Of a DNA stretch of 64,000 nt, positions 47,126 to 59,197 are shown piece by piece. The position numbers were made by a program, and so were the translations under genes. Source of the stretch: Daucus carota subsp. sativus (taxonomy: Eukaryota; Streptophyta; Magnoliopsida; Apiales; Apiaceae); the NCBI RefSeq assembly GCF_001625215.2, contig NC_030387.2, forward strand, positions 29,783,606-29,847,605. The letters are read 5' to 3'. Below the pieces are notes generated by a model. That model was not told the origin of the DNA, searched no databases, and saw only the letters and a program-made list of their open reading frames with translations. Positions within the stretch are counted from its first letter, which is position 1, and each line of letters begins with the position of its first letter.

Positions 47126-49150
47126 TTTTTGCACTTATCTTCTAATTAACGAAAAGCAACCAGAGTTAGTAAAATGCTTCACCTTCTTTAAAACGTGTAA
47201 GAATTTAGCAAAAAAGTACACAAAATACAAAGTTATTAATGGACAGAAGCAACTTCAGGAGTTACCAAAAAACATAAGGGAATACTTTTAGCAAGTAAAA
47301 TACAAAACAAGTACATATAATCAATATATACTTTCACATCTATAAGAATCACATAATGCCAGAGAAGGGACATAGAACCAATAATAAGTAATTGTATTGA
47401 ACTCTACAAAAAGGATTTTCAATATCAAAATGCACTAAACTCTTAAAGAACATAGTTGCAAACTTGCAATATTTAAAGTACCGGATTTGTTAAAAAGAGT
47501 CAGATAGCATTCGTATCAGCCTTTCTGTTATTTTCCTTTTTGGATTAGCTTTTCGGTGACAGGACCAATTAAAGAAATTAGTAACTTCAGTAAGAGCTCA
47601 AATTCAAATCCGACTATTCTTGAAGATACAGTATTCTTACTCTTACAAACTTTAACTGTATACCACAGCCCTTGATTATAATGTCCGAAGTTATATGAGA
47701 TTTTTTTCTCTCTAAACATATGTAATGACTTGGCGAAACGGTGGCTTGTGATGTTAGAACTTTGCTCTAGCTAAATGCCGGGCGGATCGGAATTGGGGAA
47801 CAATATGCAAAATCATAACATGTAACTGCCTAGGAATACTTAAATGCATATTGTTGACAGCCCCGGAAATTTACTATTAGGTTGTACACATAAGTTGAAA
47901 GAAGTCAAGAACTTTGTTGAGTTTCATGCATATTTAGAAAACTAATTATGATCTGACTCTCCTTCCGAAGCGTATCTACTGCCACCGAAATCATCATCAC
48001 AGACATTTTTTATTAAGTTCAGATGTTCATTTGTGTTCTTGTACAATCCCGCACTCCTCTAAAGCACCTTTCTTCCATTAACCACACATATTATATATTC
48101 TCCAATATCAGCAGTGGTGTTGCTAAATAAGACTTTCATGTTGATTAACGTCCCTAAGAACCACAGTTTGGGTGTCACACTTCTTTAAAATGCAAGATAT
48201 AACTGGATGGCACTCAAACTGCACCTTAGTAAACTTCTGCGAAAGCAAAGAGCTTTACGCAGACTGCTGACATGCTGTCTCTCAGTTTTCTTTGTATGGT
48301 TAGGTGCAGAAGCTCGTAAAAGACGCCTCGTCTCAGAAATATCTGTGAAGAGGTCGAAATTGGAAGAGTCACAATAGGGCGAAGTATAAGGGAGCCTTTG
48401 CCAGTCTTCCAACCAGTTCATGAATTTTCTTTTCAATCCTTACCCCTTATTAAATTCAGTTGATAAAGCTAAACTCTCATATTTGACATCTTCCAGTGTT
48501 TGTGAAGCTGAATTCTTTTCCAAGTAGGATTTGGCTACATGATCATCCTAGGAAAAATGTCTCAAACCACCACGATCATCAGAAACACAAACTAATGAAA
48601 ATCCTTCAGAGCAATAATGAATTAGAAACCTCTTGTAGTGTGTATAGCAATCACATATCCCTTTTTAGTTGGTCAATTGTTGGCAAGTGAACACTAATTA
48701 AACAAAATTTTGTTTAAATATCTTTCCCTAACCTAAACAATAAATATAGAAATATAATGCTAAATTCTACACAGCACATAAATTTTACAATTCTCTACTT
48801 CTACAAGTAAAACCAAACAAGCCCAGATGATAAAGCACCTCAAAAAGCACATAATACACAGTCAGCAGATGCATACATGTATAAACAAGGAGCAAAAACT
48901 CACAGAAAACACAACCAACAAGTCCTCTAAAAACTTGAAAAAAGAACATAAAACACAAGGATAAGAGTTTTAATCAAAAATAAATATATATTTATAGAAG
49001 AATCGATAGATAGATACGTGTAGAACAGAGATGAATACCCAGATAAAGTCTTGAGTCACAGGAGGATGAGTGTTGTTGAGTCTATGGTGAAGGAGAAAGA
49101 TGCAGCCTCTGTATACCAAATGAGCCGCCTAAAATTTCCACGCTTTATAA
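47126..49150 (-). promoter_or_regulatory. RHB1A: predicted leader intron and promoter of RHB1A
   Basis: The minus strand from about 49115 to 49039 has CT-rich leader-like sequence ending at a CTGG|GTATTC donor. A TATAAAG-like box lies at 49149-49143. The ATG exon at 47125 would then follow a leader intron of about 1.9 kb. No other gene was recognised inside it. The exon limits are inferred from signals only. Confidence 0.45.
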
Positions 49151-49374
49151 AAATAAAAATAATAATAATAATATTGGTCATGTAAACTGTAACGAATACT
49201 ATAAATAAACTTAGGATAACATACAAACTAAAGCGTACAAAGGGACTAATGAGATGAATATTTTGATGAGTTTAATATGCAAAGGTGTTTGTAGCGTACA
49301 AGTTACAAACTCCTCACCTCCCGTCCAGAGCTGACCAACATATACCTCAAAAATGGTGATTCGGATGTATCTAG

Positions 49375-50019
49375 TAGGGGTGATCACGGTCTGGTTTAAA
49401 CCGCAAAATCCGCATAAACCAATCCGATATTAATCCGATCCAAACCGAAACCGAAATGAGGTTTACGGTTTCGGTTCGACTAATTTAAAAAACCGTGGTT
49501 TGTGGGTTGGTTTCGGTTTTATATTAAATCAACCCGTTATAAAACCGAACCGCGTATTTATATATATAATATAAATATTTAATATTATATATATAATATT
49601 AATTTTATATAAATATATTCATTTTTTTAGTTTATAATTGCTAGGCTGTTGTTTAGTTACTTACCTTATCAATACCAACTACAAGTCATATCAATTCAGT
49701 AATCCACGACTTCGATTCAAGTTTATGCATTTTATTACACTAAAGTTTGTATTTTAATTTAACTACATGAAATTGTGTAAATGGAGACAAAATGATACTT
49801 TATTTTCTAGTATTATTCATAAATCCTCGTCTTTGATTATAAGCCTTAGTCATAAACCGATCAATCTGCTTAACTGAACCATCAAAAACCGCACCGCTTG
49901 GTCCGAGTTAATTGGTTTGCGGGTCATGGGTTGGTTTGAGATTTTAAAAAACCGCTAATGTATGGTTTGGTTCCGGTTCTACCTCCAACCCGAACCAAAC
50001 CAGACCGCGATCACCCCTA
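49375..50019. mobile_element. hAT-type MITE with AAACCG subterminal repeats
   Basis: The ends are TAGGGGTGATCACGGTCTGG and, complemented, TAGGGGTGATCGCGGTCTGG. A perfect 8-bp duplication (GTATCTAG) lies at 49367-49374 and 50020-50027. The subterminal regions are rich in AAACCGAAACCG and GGTTTCGGTT words, with an AT-rich centre. Confidence 0.95.
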
Positions 50020-50182
50020 GTATCTAGGTTTGTAAAGACTCAGTTCTAACCTCAGCAATTTAGTTTTGTAGTTTCAAAAAAAAATAAAAAAATTTAGTTT
50101 TGTAATGTAGTGAGATTAAATATAATAATTCTAACTAGTATAAAACTCCGTGCCACGCATCAGCCTGCATGATCTTTCCATA

Positions 50183-50440
50183 TTCCATCTCAATTTATAT
50201 GTTCCTTCTGAAAAAATTACACATTTTAAAAATATTAGGTATTTAATTTTTTTTAATTATTCTTGATAGTTGTACTGAGTTAAATGTATCGTCAGTTTAT
50301 TTATACTAGTTAAACATTATAAATTGTGTTTCAAGAATATTTTAAAAAAAATCATTTAAAATATTATTTTGAAAAGAGAGAGGCACAAGTATTTTGGGAC
50401 AAATATTTTTTTTTCAAAATAGACATGTAAATTGAGACGG
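50183..50440. mobile_element. diverged Stowaway-like MITE
   Basis: The left arm has CCATCTCAATTTATATGTTC and the complemented right arm has CCGTCTCAATTTACATGTCT. They match in inverted orientation, like the 44236 element. The outermost tips and TA duplication are eroded. Confidence 0.55.
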
Positions 50441-50562
50441 ACAAATAATATTTTGATATAGCAACTTTATCTTATATATATGATATATTTTAATTTGATT
50501 AGTTTCTTAATATCTGAAATAATATATGCACAACATATTTTCTTTATTTACTAAAAATTGTA

Positions 50563-51251
50563 GAGTTAATTGCAATTGGCACCCCTTTGGTTTCGGCTTA
50601 TTGCACATTGCACCTAATAGTTTTGGAAAATACACTTTGCATCCCCAGACTTTTAAGCCGTAGACACTTTGCACCCTTTCCGTTAATTTCTGTCGTTCCC
50701 GTATACTTTTGCAGGGGCATTTTGGGAAATTTAATTATATTTAATTAAAATCAGACCTTTATTTAAATTTTCTGACCATCTAAATGATATTTTTCGGAAA
50801 AACTTAAAGAACGAAAGTTGTAGAGAATAAAAAGATCTTTTTAGAATAATAAGGTTCAAAATTTAAATAATTATTTAAAAATGATTGTTCATTTTTACAA
50901 GATTGCTAATTTTTGAAATTTTTAAAAATAATTATAAAAAGAATTACGAAAATTTTGAACCTTATAATTCTAAGAAGATCTTTTTATTCTCTACAACTTT
51001 CGTTCTTTAAGTTTTTCCGAAAAATATCGTTTAGATGGTCAAAAAATTTAAATAAATATCTGATTTTAATTAAATATAATTAAGTTTTCCAAAATGCCCC
51101 TGCAAAAGTTAACGGTAACGGCAGAATTTAACGGAAAGGGTGCAAAGTGTCTACGGGTTAAAAGTCTGGGGATGCAAAGTGTATTTTTCAAAATTATTAG
51201 GTGCAATGTGCAATAAGCCGAAATCAAATAGGTGCCAATTACAATTAACTC
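50563..51251. mobile_element. Mutator-like MITE with long inverted repeats
   Basis: A perfect 9-bp target duplication (AAAATTGTA) lies at 50554-50562 and 51252-51260. The left tip is GAGTTAATTGCAATTGGCAC; the complemented right tip is GAGTTAATTGTAATTGGCAC. The inverted repeats continue through TTTGCATCCCCAGACTTTTA and TTTGCACCCTTTCCGTTAA on each side. Most of the 689 bp pairs with itself and it is non-coding. Confidence 0.95.
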
Positions 51252-51754
51252 AAAATTGTATAATATAAAAATTATTGAATTCAACCGTTGAGTGTGGAAA
51301 GCATGCTCTCTAAGTATAAATAACACTAGGGAATTGCCAAATATAATATTTTTTGAATCTTATTTACAAATATACAATTCTCTCTAAAAATTTTCAGATA
51401 TACTAATTTTTTTAATCTTATTAGTAAAAACGCTATCTTCTCTGATTCAGCTTTTCATTTGTTTATTATTTATCTCTTGTCCTCCCTCACCTCGCTCTCT
51501 CTCATTCTCATTTTTTTCATTTCCCGATGTCTCAGATCGTATATGCCGAGGAGTTGCCGACGACACTCACTTTCTTTAAATCTGTCTTTTTTCTTAAGCT
51601 TCTCTGATTTGACTCAACATTTATTATTTCCCTGAAGCTTCGTTTGCTCAAAAATATTGTTATTTACTATAGACACTAAACATTACAACACATATCCTTA
51701 TGGAGGATCATCTTTCTCACACAACATCTGATGTGCGTAGAGCATGAGCTAGTT

Positions 51755-53160
51755 CGGCTCGGTTTTCGGATAAAATTAGAACCACAACCATATATCATCG
51801 GTTTATAAAGTTGAAAACATAATCTCAGGTCCGGATTCGGTTTCAGTTTAAAAACCAAGTTCAGTTATAATCGGCTCGATTTCGGTTACAAAACCGATAA
51901 TTATAAAATTGAAAAAAATAAAATAGAGACAAATTGAAATGCGCAATCTAAAAATAATAATTGATTAATATATTCCGAAACTTAAATAATGCTTAATGTG
52001 ACCAAAAAGCCTTTCTCGAATAAAGATGCAGGCATGCAGCGAAAGTTTAATAGACCTTAACAGATACTAGCAGTAGCAGATAGGTTCATTACAAACTGCA
52101 GTTTTGGAATCAATGTAATGGTTTTTTATTCTTGCTTGCTTACTGGAAGGGGCTTAGGCTCTCGCAATGCAAGCTAAGGCCATCTCCAACAGTGGAACCA
52201 GTTTTTGGCCTAAATCTTGGTCCAAATTTAGACCAAACCATCTTTTCATTCCAACAGTTTGGCCTAAATTTTGGTCCAAATTCATATATCAATATTTTAT
52301 TCTTCTAACTATCTTTATATTATTATTTTAATATTTTAACAATAATATAAGATTTCATATTAATATTAAACTCAATATCTGACAAAAAAAAATAAATTAA
52401 ACTCAATATATTCATTAAATTAGAAAAACATTACATTTAAACAAAAATTATAATATTTTTTTAATATTTTACTTAATTAACTAAAATAAAATTACAAAGA
52501 TTCAATAATACTCTGAATTAATATATTGTTCCCACAAATGCTCAATTAATGCATCTCGGAGTGCCATATGAACTTTTTTATTTTTAAATTTTCGATGTCG
52601 TCCAAGAAATTGTTCAATTTTATTATATTTCATAATTAATAAATATATATAATTATTTAAGTAAAATATTCTAAATATAATTTTTAACTATTTAATAATT
52701 ATATTAACATATAATCCAATTAACTAAATATATAAAAGATAAAAAATTATTATTATATTATTTAAAAGATCTAGGCCGGTGAATAGTGCCGGCCTAAATT
52801 TAGGCCAGTACTGTTCACCGGCCTAAATTTGGACCAAAATTTAGGCCACTGTTGGGAAGATTTAGGTCGAAACTGGTCCAAATTTGGACCTTTAGGCCAC
52901 TGTTGGATTTGCCCTAATCAATTTTAAAAACTGCATGGCTAAAGAAGAGTAGACTAACTATAGAGCATAATATATATTTATATATAGTATTAATTACTTA
53001 ATTATTATTCTAATTACCAGTTCGGTTTTTATTGGTTCGGTTGGTAGGTATAACCGGAACCCAACATTTAAATCGGATCGGTTTTTATTTTTCGATTTCA
53101 GTTATATTCGGATCAGTTTTTTCCGATTTTGGTTTGAAATCGATTTTTTGTTCAGCCCTA
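51755..53160. mobile_element. degenerate CGGTT-rich hAT-like element with nested Tourist
   Basis: Both flanks of the nested Tourist carry GGTTCGG/CCGATTTTGG-type words like the subterminal arrays of the intact hAT MITEs. The right end has TTCAGCCCTAG, a relic of the TAGGGCTGAA tip. The left tip and the duplication are not recognisable. Confidence 0.45.
52178..52914. mobile_element. Tourist (PIF/Harbinger) MITE
   Basis: Left tip GGCCATCTCCAACAGTGG and complemented right tip GGGCAAATCCAACAGTGG, flanked by TAA at 52175-52177 and 52915-52917. The inverted repeats are long, with words such as TTTGGACC and GGTCCAAATTTGG repeated. It is 737 bp and non-coding. Confidence 0.9.
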
Positions 53161-55800
53161 GTGTGCACACACTACTGCATCATAAAAACGAAGGAAAATA
53201 GAAAGATATTAATGGGATTTTAGATATGGGTGCTATGGGATTATAAATAAAGGGGATTATGAAGGTTGCTTTTGAGTTGATTTCTATTTTGTTGTTTTAG
53301 TTATTTTCTATGTTGTAATGTAGATATTAGAATTGGATCCGCATAGATATTTTTCGGCCTTTGCAAACACTTGCAACTTATTATGCAAAATGTAATTTTC
53401 AACCTATTCTTTCATAGTTGCATTTCTAGTTGCATATATAACTGCTAGCCATTGCATATATGATTGCATATCCTCCCACTATATTTTTGTAAATAATTTC
53501 ACGAATATAGTATTTTTACAATTTGTTTTAAAAAATGACAGTATTTTTGTAAAAATCTTTTAAACTTATAAAAAAGCCTATAATTTATTACACAAGATAT
53601 ATTGTTCAAATCCATCCAGTACATAAATAATTTTTTATATTAGCAAAAAAAAGCGTGACATTTTTGTTATTTTAAAATAAGGGAGAGTATATTAGTAGTT
53701 TCATAACTATTAAAAATCCATCTAGTAATATAAATAATTCATTTTTTTAACGGTAACAAAAGATAAGTAATATAAAGATAAGTGTTATTTTGAAATTATA
53801 ATTTTATATTCTATATCCTAATTTTTCTATTTTGTTTGATTTTTTTTTATCAAATTGACCAAAATTTTATTAAAATTTACGGATACAAGAAAATTGATAA
53901 AATTTATGAAAAATATATTTATGAGACACTATATTTATTTCATGCACCTTCTAGTTTTTAACATGTAAAAATAATATTTATTATCAATCAAAATTTAGTT
54001 AATATAATATAAAAATTTGAAAAAAAACAAACTGAAAAAAAGAGGGAATCATTAAAATTTAAAATTCCACTTTTGCTGAATGACGCACAGCCTCGCAAAC
54101 AAAAGCAAAATTTCTCAGCCACCACCACCCACTTAATTTATTTCATAATAATTCACTACCAACCTCCCTATCTAAAACTAAAGACCCCGTCCCACTTTGT
54201 AATAATTTCAGCAAATATCATGTTTCGAATTCAGAGTGTCCCCGCTATGTGTTAAAATAAATGTAAGTCCCGAAAATAAATAAATACCCCCATCCTTGAT
54301 CTACCGACTTGGTTGTCTAGCTACCTGCTACCAGTATCTGCTTCTCGTTTAAACATGTAAATTTTGTAGTTCATGTCATCTAATCCTACGTGCGGTCCAT
54401 TTTTTATCATTTAAGGAACACCGCCGACAAAAAATAATATACACTCCCTTAGTTCATTTCCATAAACTTCAACACTTTTATAAAATATAATTTATAAATT
54501 ATTTTAATTTTATTTAAACAAATATATAAATATTTAAATATTTATCAAACAAAAATTTTAAAAATAAATTATGAAATCATATTTATATGGCCATTAAAAT
54601 GTGGGAAGTCGCAGCAAAAATTGTAAAAAAAAAATAGTGGATACGATAAAGACAGGTAGAGGTTCGGTTCAGTACGGTTTCGAAAAAAAGACTAATTCGA
54701 ATTTCGGTTTTCTCGGTTCGATTCAAAGGTTCAGTTCAAAACCGACCGGATGCTAAGCCCCGAAGATAGGATAAGACGTGCTTGCAGTAAAACGATATTA
54801 GCAAATGACATTTTTTTTGTTATGAGACTGTTTCCTTGGGTTTAAAACCTAGACTTTAAATCATTTCTGATTTTAATCTGAAAAATATTTGTTTGTATAT
54901 TTATAAGTCAGAAGTCGTTTTAAAGTCAGAAATACGACAGAAACTGACTTAAAACCAGAATTTAGTTTGAATTTTTTTTTTTCGGTGACTTATTTTTTTG
55001 ATAAAAAAATACTCATAAATCATAAGTGATCCATAAACCAAACTCTTAACTTATGGGGATGAGCTATCATTATTGATATCATGTGTTTGGTTGAGTGATG
55101 GAATGAATAATATATTGAATTTAAATATTTTTAAATTATTATTGTTTATTGATGAAAAATAATTTTATAATTTTATTTAATCTAATTTTGAGTTGTTGAT
55201 TTAATTTTGTGTCAAGCATTTGATGTAATTGTATATAAAATAAAAATATTTTTGATTCCTCATACCCATGTTCAATATCCACCTCCTCCTAAGGTATAAA
55301 AACCCATATTTTGGGGGTTTGAGGTATGAGTTTGAACGAATAAATTTTTCTAACCAAACATCAGATATGATGAACCAAACTCATAGCTGATACCTGAAAA
55401 GGCTGAACCAAACGACCCCTGAATCGTTATAAGTCACCTTAAGTCAGTACAAATCATAAACTCTGTATCATTGAGTTTGTGAACATAAATAAAATTAACT
55501 TAGTACGTACATACATCATTTTATCGTTCAGTAAGAAATCCAAATCATTCCAAACTCCTGAAATTGTTATCAAAAGAAAATATAAAAAAATACACCAAAA
55601 ATTTCTGAAAATAAAGTGGAAATAAATTAATCGATACAATATTTCACTGCATCAAGCATCAATTAATATTAATATACCAAAATCATCACTCAAATATCAC
55701 GAAATGAATGTCAAACTTTGTTTGTGATTTTTCTCTTTTCATCTGATATTTTGTAGTTAGTCAAAAATACAAGACAATAAAACACTTCCATAGCAACTAA
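53161..55800. other. AT-rich intergenic DNA with eroded repeats
   Basis: No gene recognised. A CGGTTCGGTT-type relic lies at about 54655-54760. A TTTGGTT-rich region at about 55030-55425 ends in ACGACCCCTG and may be an old hAT-type MITE. Boundaries could not be set. Confidence 0.4.
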
Positions 55801-55815
55801 CTGAGAGCCTAATGA

Positions 55816-56316
55816 TCAAAAAACAGGAACCGAATTGTATTCACTATTGTTATAATCATCATTGATCCCACAAGCATCCCACAGTCGTTGATTAAACACA
55901 TCCTGCAATCCAAACGGCACAAAATTGGTCCTGCACAATGGACATGTCTTTTGATCATGGTCCATCCAGCGGTCCAAACATCCCATGTGAAATATGTGTT
56001 TACAGTTTGACAGCCACCTGATCTCCTCCCCTTCCTCCACTTCATACAAGCAAACAGCGCAACCCTGTGGTGACTCTCCGCGGGCTTCTTCGAATTTTAC
56101 CACAGGCAGGAGCTCGCGGATGAGGGTGGCAGAGACGGGAGGGTATAAGATTGTGGGGTTTTCGTGGTAGGGGAAATGGTCTTGTTGGAGGAAATGGCGG
56201 AGGCCCAGGTGGGCTAGGATGGCGGAAATGAGGGCGCGGATGAGGCCGAGAAGGGAGAGGAGGTGGATGAAGAGTTTGGGGAAGAAGACTTGGGTGTAAG
56301 CTGTGGGGAAGCCCAT
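55816..56316 (-). CDS. BRH1: BRH1-like RING-H2 E3 ubiquitin ligase
   Basis: An intron-less gene of 166 codons. MGFPTAYTQVFFPKLFIHLL starts a hydrophobic N-terminal segment (to about residue 40). The RING-H2 finger follows: CAVCLYE, CKHIFHMGCLDRWMDHDQKT and CPLCR. The C-terminus has VFNQRLWDACGI. This closely follows Arabidopsis BRH1 in length and motifs. BRH1 is known as a brassinosteroid-responsive RING-H2 protein; XERICO is a related family. It is likely a membrane-anchored E3 with unknown targets. A TATA-like box lies about 85 bases upstream. Confidence 0.93.
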   Translation of the reverse strand: MGFPTAYTQVFFPKLFIHLLSLLGLIRALISAILAHLGLRHFLQQDHFPYHENPTILYPPVSATLIRELLPVVKFEEARGESPQGCAVCLYEVEEGEEIRWLSNCKHIFHMGCLDRWMDHDQKTCPLCRTNFVPFGLQDVFNQRLWDACGINDDYNNSEYNSVPVF

Positions 56317-56400
56317 GGTTTTTGGAGAGGGTGAGAGTAGAGAAACTGGGAGAAGTGGTTTGATGTTTTTGTTTGTGACAAAGAGAACATGTTTGATGGA

Positions 56401-56408
56401 TTATATAC
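56401..56408 (-). promoter_or_regulatory. TATA-like box of BRH1-like gene
   Basis: The minus strand reads GTATATAA about 85 bases before the ATG, at a usual distance for a short leader. Confidence 0.45.
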
Positions 56409-56828
56409 ATAAATGGAGCTCAAAATGAATGGATGAAATTTTGTATTGTGGAGATGCATGATTCAAAATGTGAAAAAGAGTAGAAAGGTTGTAATACTAT
56501 AAATACATTTCTATTTTGTATTTTGTATTTTGGATATTGGCATTGCTCCGCTGTCAGGAAATATTTCATATATCAATTTTTTTTTCCAACTTTATATTGC
56601 ATATGGTTGCTTTTATATAAAACTTATCAAAATTCGATGGTAGTTTTTAGACATTTTTCTAAAATTTTAATCTTCAAAATTTCACCGATTTATCAATTAT
56701 ATTATAAATTTGATTAAAAAAAATTCAATTTATCCAAAAACTTGTGACAAATCAATTGTAAATTATGAATGGCAGGTCAATTAATCAGTCCAGATTTCTA
56801 TTGCAGAGTGATTAGAAACATTACTGTA

Positions 56829-57121
56829 CTCCCTCCATCCCATTTTAAGTGTCTATTTTGCCAAAAAAAAATTTCCCAAAATATGTGTCATACTCTTTAA
56901 CCCATGCAATTTTTTACTAGTTCCAATATAGTATTAAATACAACCAACTTTCCAATATGAAGAAAGGTCAAATACACAATAGGAGTGGTGCTATATGTGA
57001 TTAATATTTATAAAAACCAAGGTGAATAGGTGTGTGAAGATAATGATAAAAACATTACATTAATTGTTTCTTAAGATGTGTGAAATTTGCAAAGTGGACA
57101 CTTAAAATGGGATGGAGGGAG
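56829..57121. mobile_element. Stowaway MITE
   Basis: Flanked by TA. The tips are CTCCCTCCATCCCATTTTAA and, complemented, the same CTCCCTCCATCCCATTTTAA, both continuing GTGTC. The first 25 bases are perfectly matched, so this is a well-preserved copy (293 bp). Confidence 0.95.
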
Positions 57122-59197
57122 TAATAAATATGTGATAATGTAATTGGTTAGGATGCATAATCTATAAAAGAGTTAATGTATGAGGGGTTTGTCCTTAATT
57201 CCACTGTGATGATTGCACGGGTGGTGCTAAGTGCTAACCCTGCCCAACTAGCAGCCTATCGTGGCTCGACACAAAGCTCTCCTCCCACTCTTCATATTTT
57301 GGAGTTTGTCTAACCAGTCCATAACATGCAGACCCCAGTTGCCTTTCTCTCCTATCACTCTCCGCTCCTCCCCATCCTTCTTTCCCCCACACCTTTCACA
57401 TTTACTCATTATCCTACACATGCACCCCACTGTTAAATAAATCTCGACCTAATTAAACATGGTAATTACAATCTCGATTTCTCGTCTTCGCGACTGACGG
57501 GGCTAATCTAGACTACAGTCCCGACATATTTACAAAAATTGTTCATTTTTTTATATAAGCGTGTCCTACTCCTACCCGGAAAAAAAAACAAATTTTTAAG
57601 AAATTACACATCAATGTATGAGAAACAACTAGAAGAGCAGGGGGCATTGGGCAAAGAGATGTGAGTTTAGATGAGTTCTCCTTGTCTTTCATAATGGGCC
57701 TCCAATTGACTGTTGATTTGGATCTTGTATTAGTTGTCTAGTTGTATTGTTTGGTGGTGGGCCTAATGACCACCCATCTTGTTTCCTTTTCATGAGATAA
57801 AGTTGAATTGATGTAACATGCTTTTTAATCCTTGTCCATCTAACCCATTTTTCAAGCCCTGCAAACTACAAGATTCCTGGATTCTCATTTGTCATGTTTG
57901 TATTGTACTTATTTACTAAAGCACCTTATTTAACGCTCCACTGGCCCCTTTCTCCCCCACCTTTACACTGGAATCTACTCGTCTCTGTTTTCTTGTCATT
58001 GTTATATTCTTCTCCCTCTTTTATTTTTTTATTTTTAGATTATTTTCCGATAAAATCTTTATGAAATCCTTGTCATATATTCAAATCGGAATCATATTTT
58101 ATTGCATATATCATATATGATTCTTGATTTTGTTTTATAATACTTGAATATATATGCATCTTCTAATAACCGAAAATAATAACTAACTAATTCATTATAG
58201 CTGAACTTTAATTAAATGATAATCCATATAATATTAAAATAATATTTTCTTCTGTGCTAGTATTATTTTAGAGCTACATTAGAGTGATTTGCCTAAGGTG
58301 ACATGTGGTAAAATAAGTGTTCTATACTCGCGCTGCCTTACCAGGAGTCATGCTAACCCATGTTCGAATGGGCCTGGCCCTGGGGACGACCGAAATAGGC
58401 AATTTACTCGGCCTAGAGAACATGTTTGTCGGCACGGTGGACATATAGTCCATACAGTAACTAATTTTCTATTACTACCGATTTACACTACATCCCGTTT
58501 AATTCCATTCGGTAAACTTCGAATTAAAACTTATATTGATTTAATATGGTGAGCCTAAATTGTGTCTTTATATATTCTATATCATAAATTGATGTATATT
58601 ATTGATAAAAAAGCCTTTTTTTTTATCTATTTAACTAATTATAAATTATATTTTAAAAAATAATGATAGAGTTTTTGTCACGGATATTTTTAGTTATTGA
58701 AATTGTTTAATGATATAAGAGTAAGAGAGGTATACAAGTCGTAGAGTTTGATTTTTTCTTAGGATAGACTAAATCCAAAAAGATAAAATTACCATGTGGC
58801 TTACGTATAGACATAGTTATAAACAGAGAATTTTTAATATTATTTTTTTTATTTTTGAATAAAAATAATTTAGAGACGATCAAAAAAGCATGATCATCCC
58901 AAAAAAGCACAACCAAATTATACTCAAACTTATAATATACTATAGATTTTGAAATGTCGATAAGCAAAGGCTAAGGTTAGAATAAAAACAGACTAGCAAA
59001 ACGAATATCTGAAATTCTTCGGAATCTAATTCACAGTGAACCGAAGTTTTTCAGAGCAACAAACTAGATGATCATACATTAAAACATAAATTTATTGAGA
59101 TCATCATGAAACAATTACAACACTGTTTCTTTAAAATACTTCACTTCTGCACTTAATTCAGAAAATTCTTTCAATTAACAAAACATCAGAAGAAAAA
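57122..59197. other. intergenic DNA, 3' flank of the FRO gene
   Basis: AT-rich spacer with no gene recognised. Short plus- and minus-strand frames are not supported by motifs. The last few hundred bases may include the ferric reductase 3' UTR. Confidence 0.45.

Noticed and set aside
58330-58450. Box B-like GTTCGAATGGG on the plus strand
   Set aside because: No matching box A at the right distance, no tail and no duplication; probably chance.
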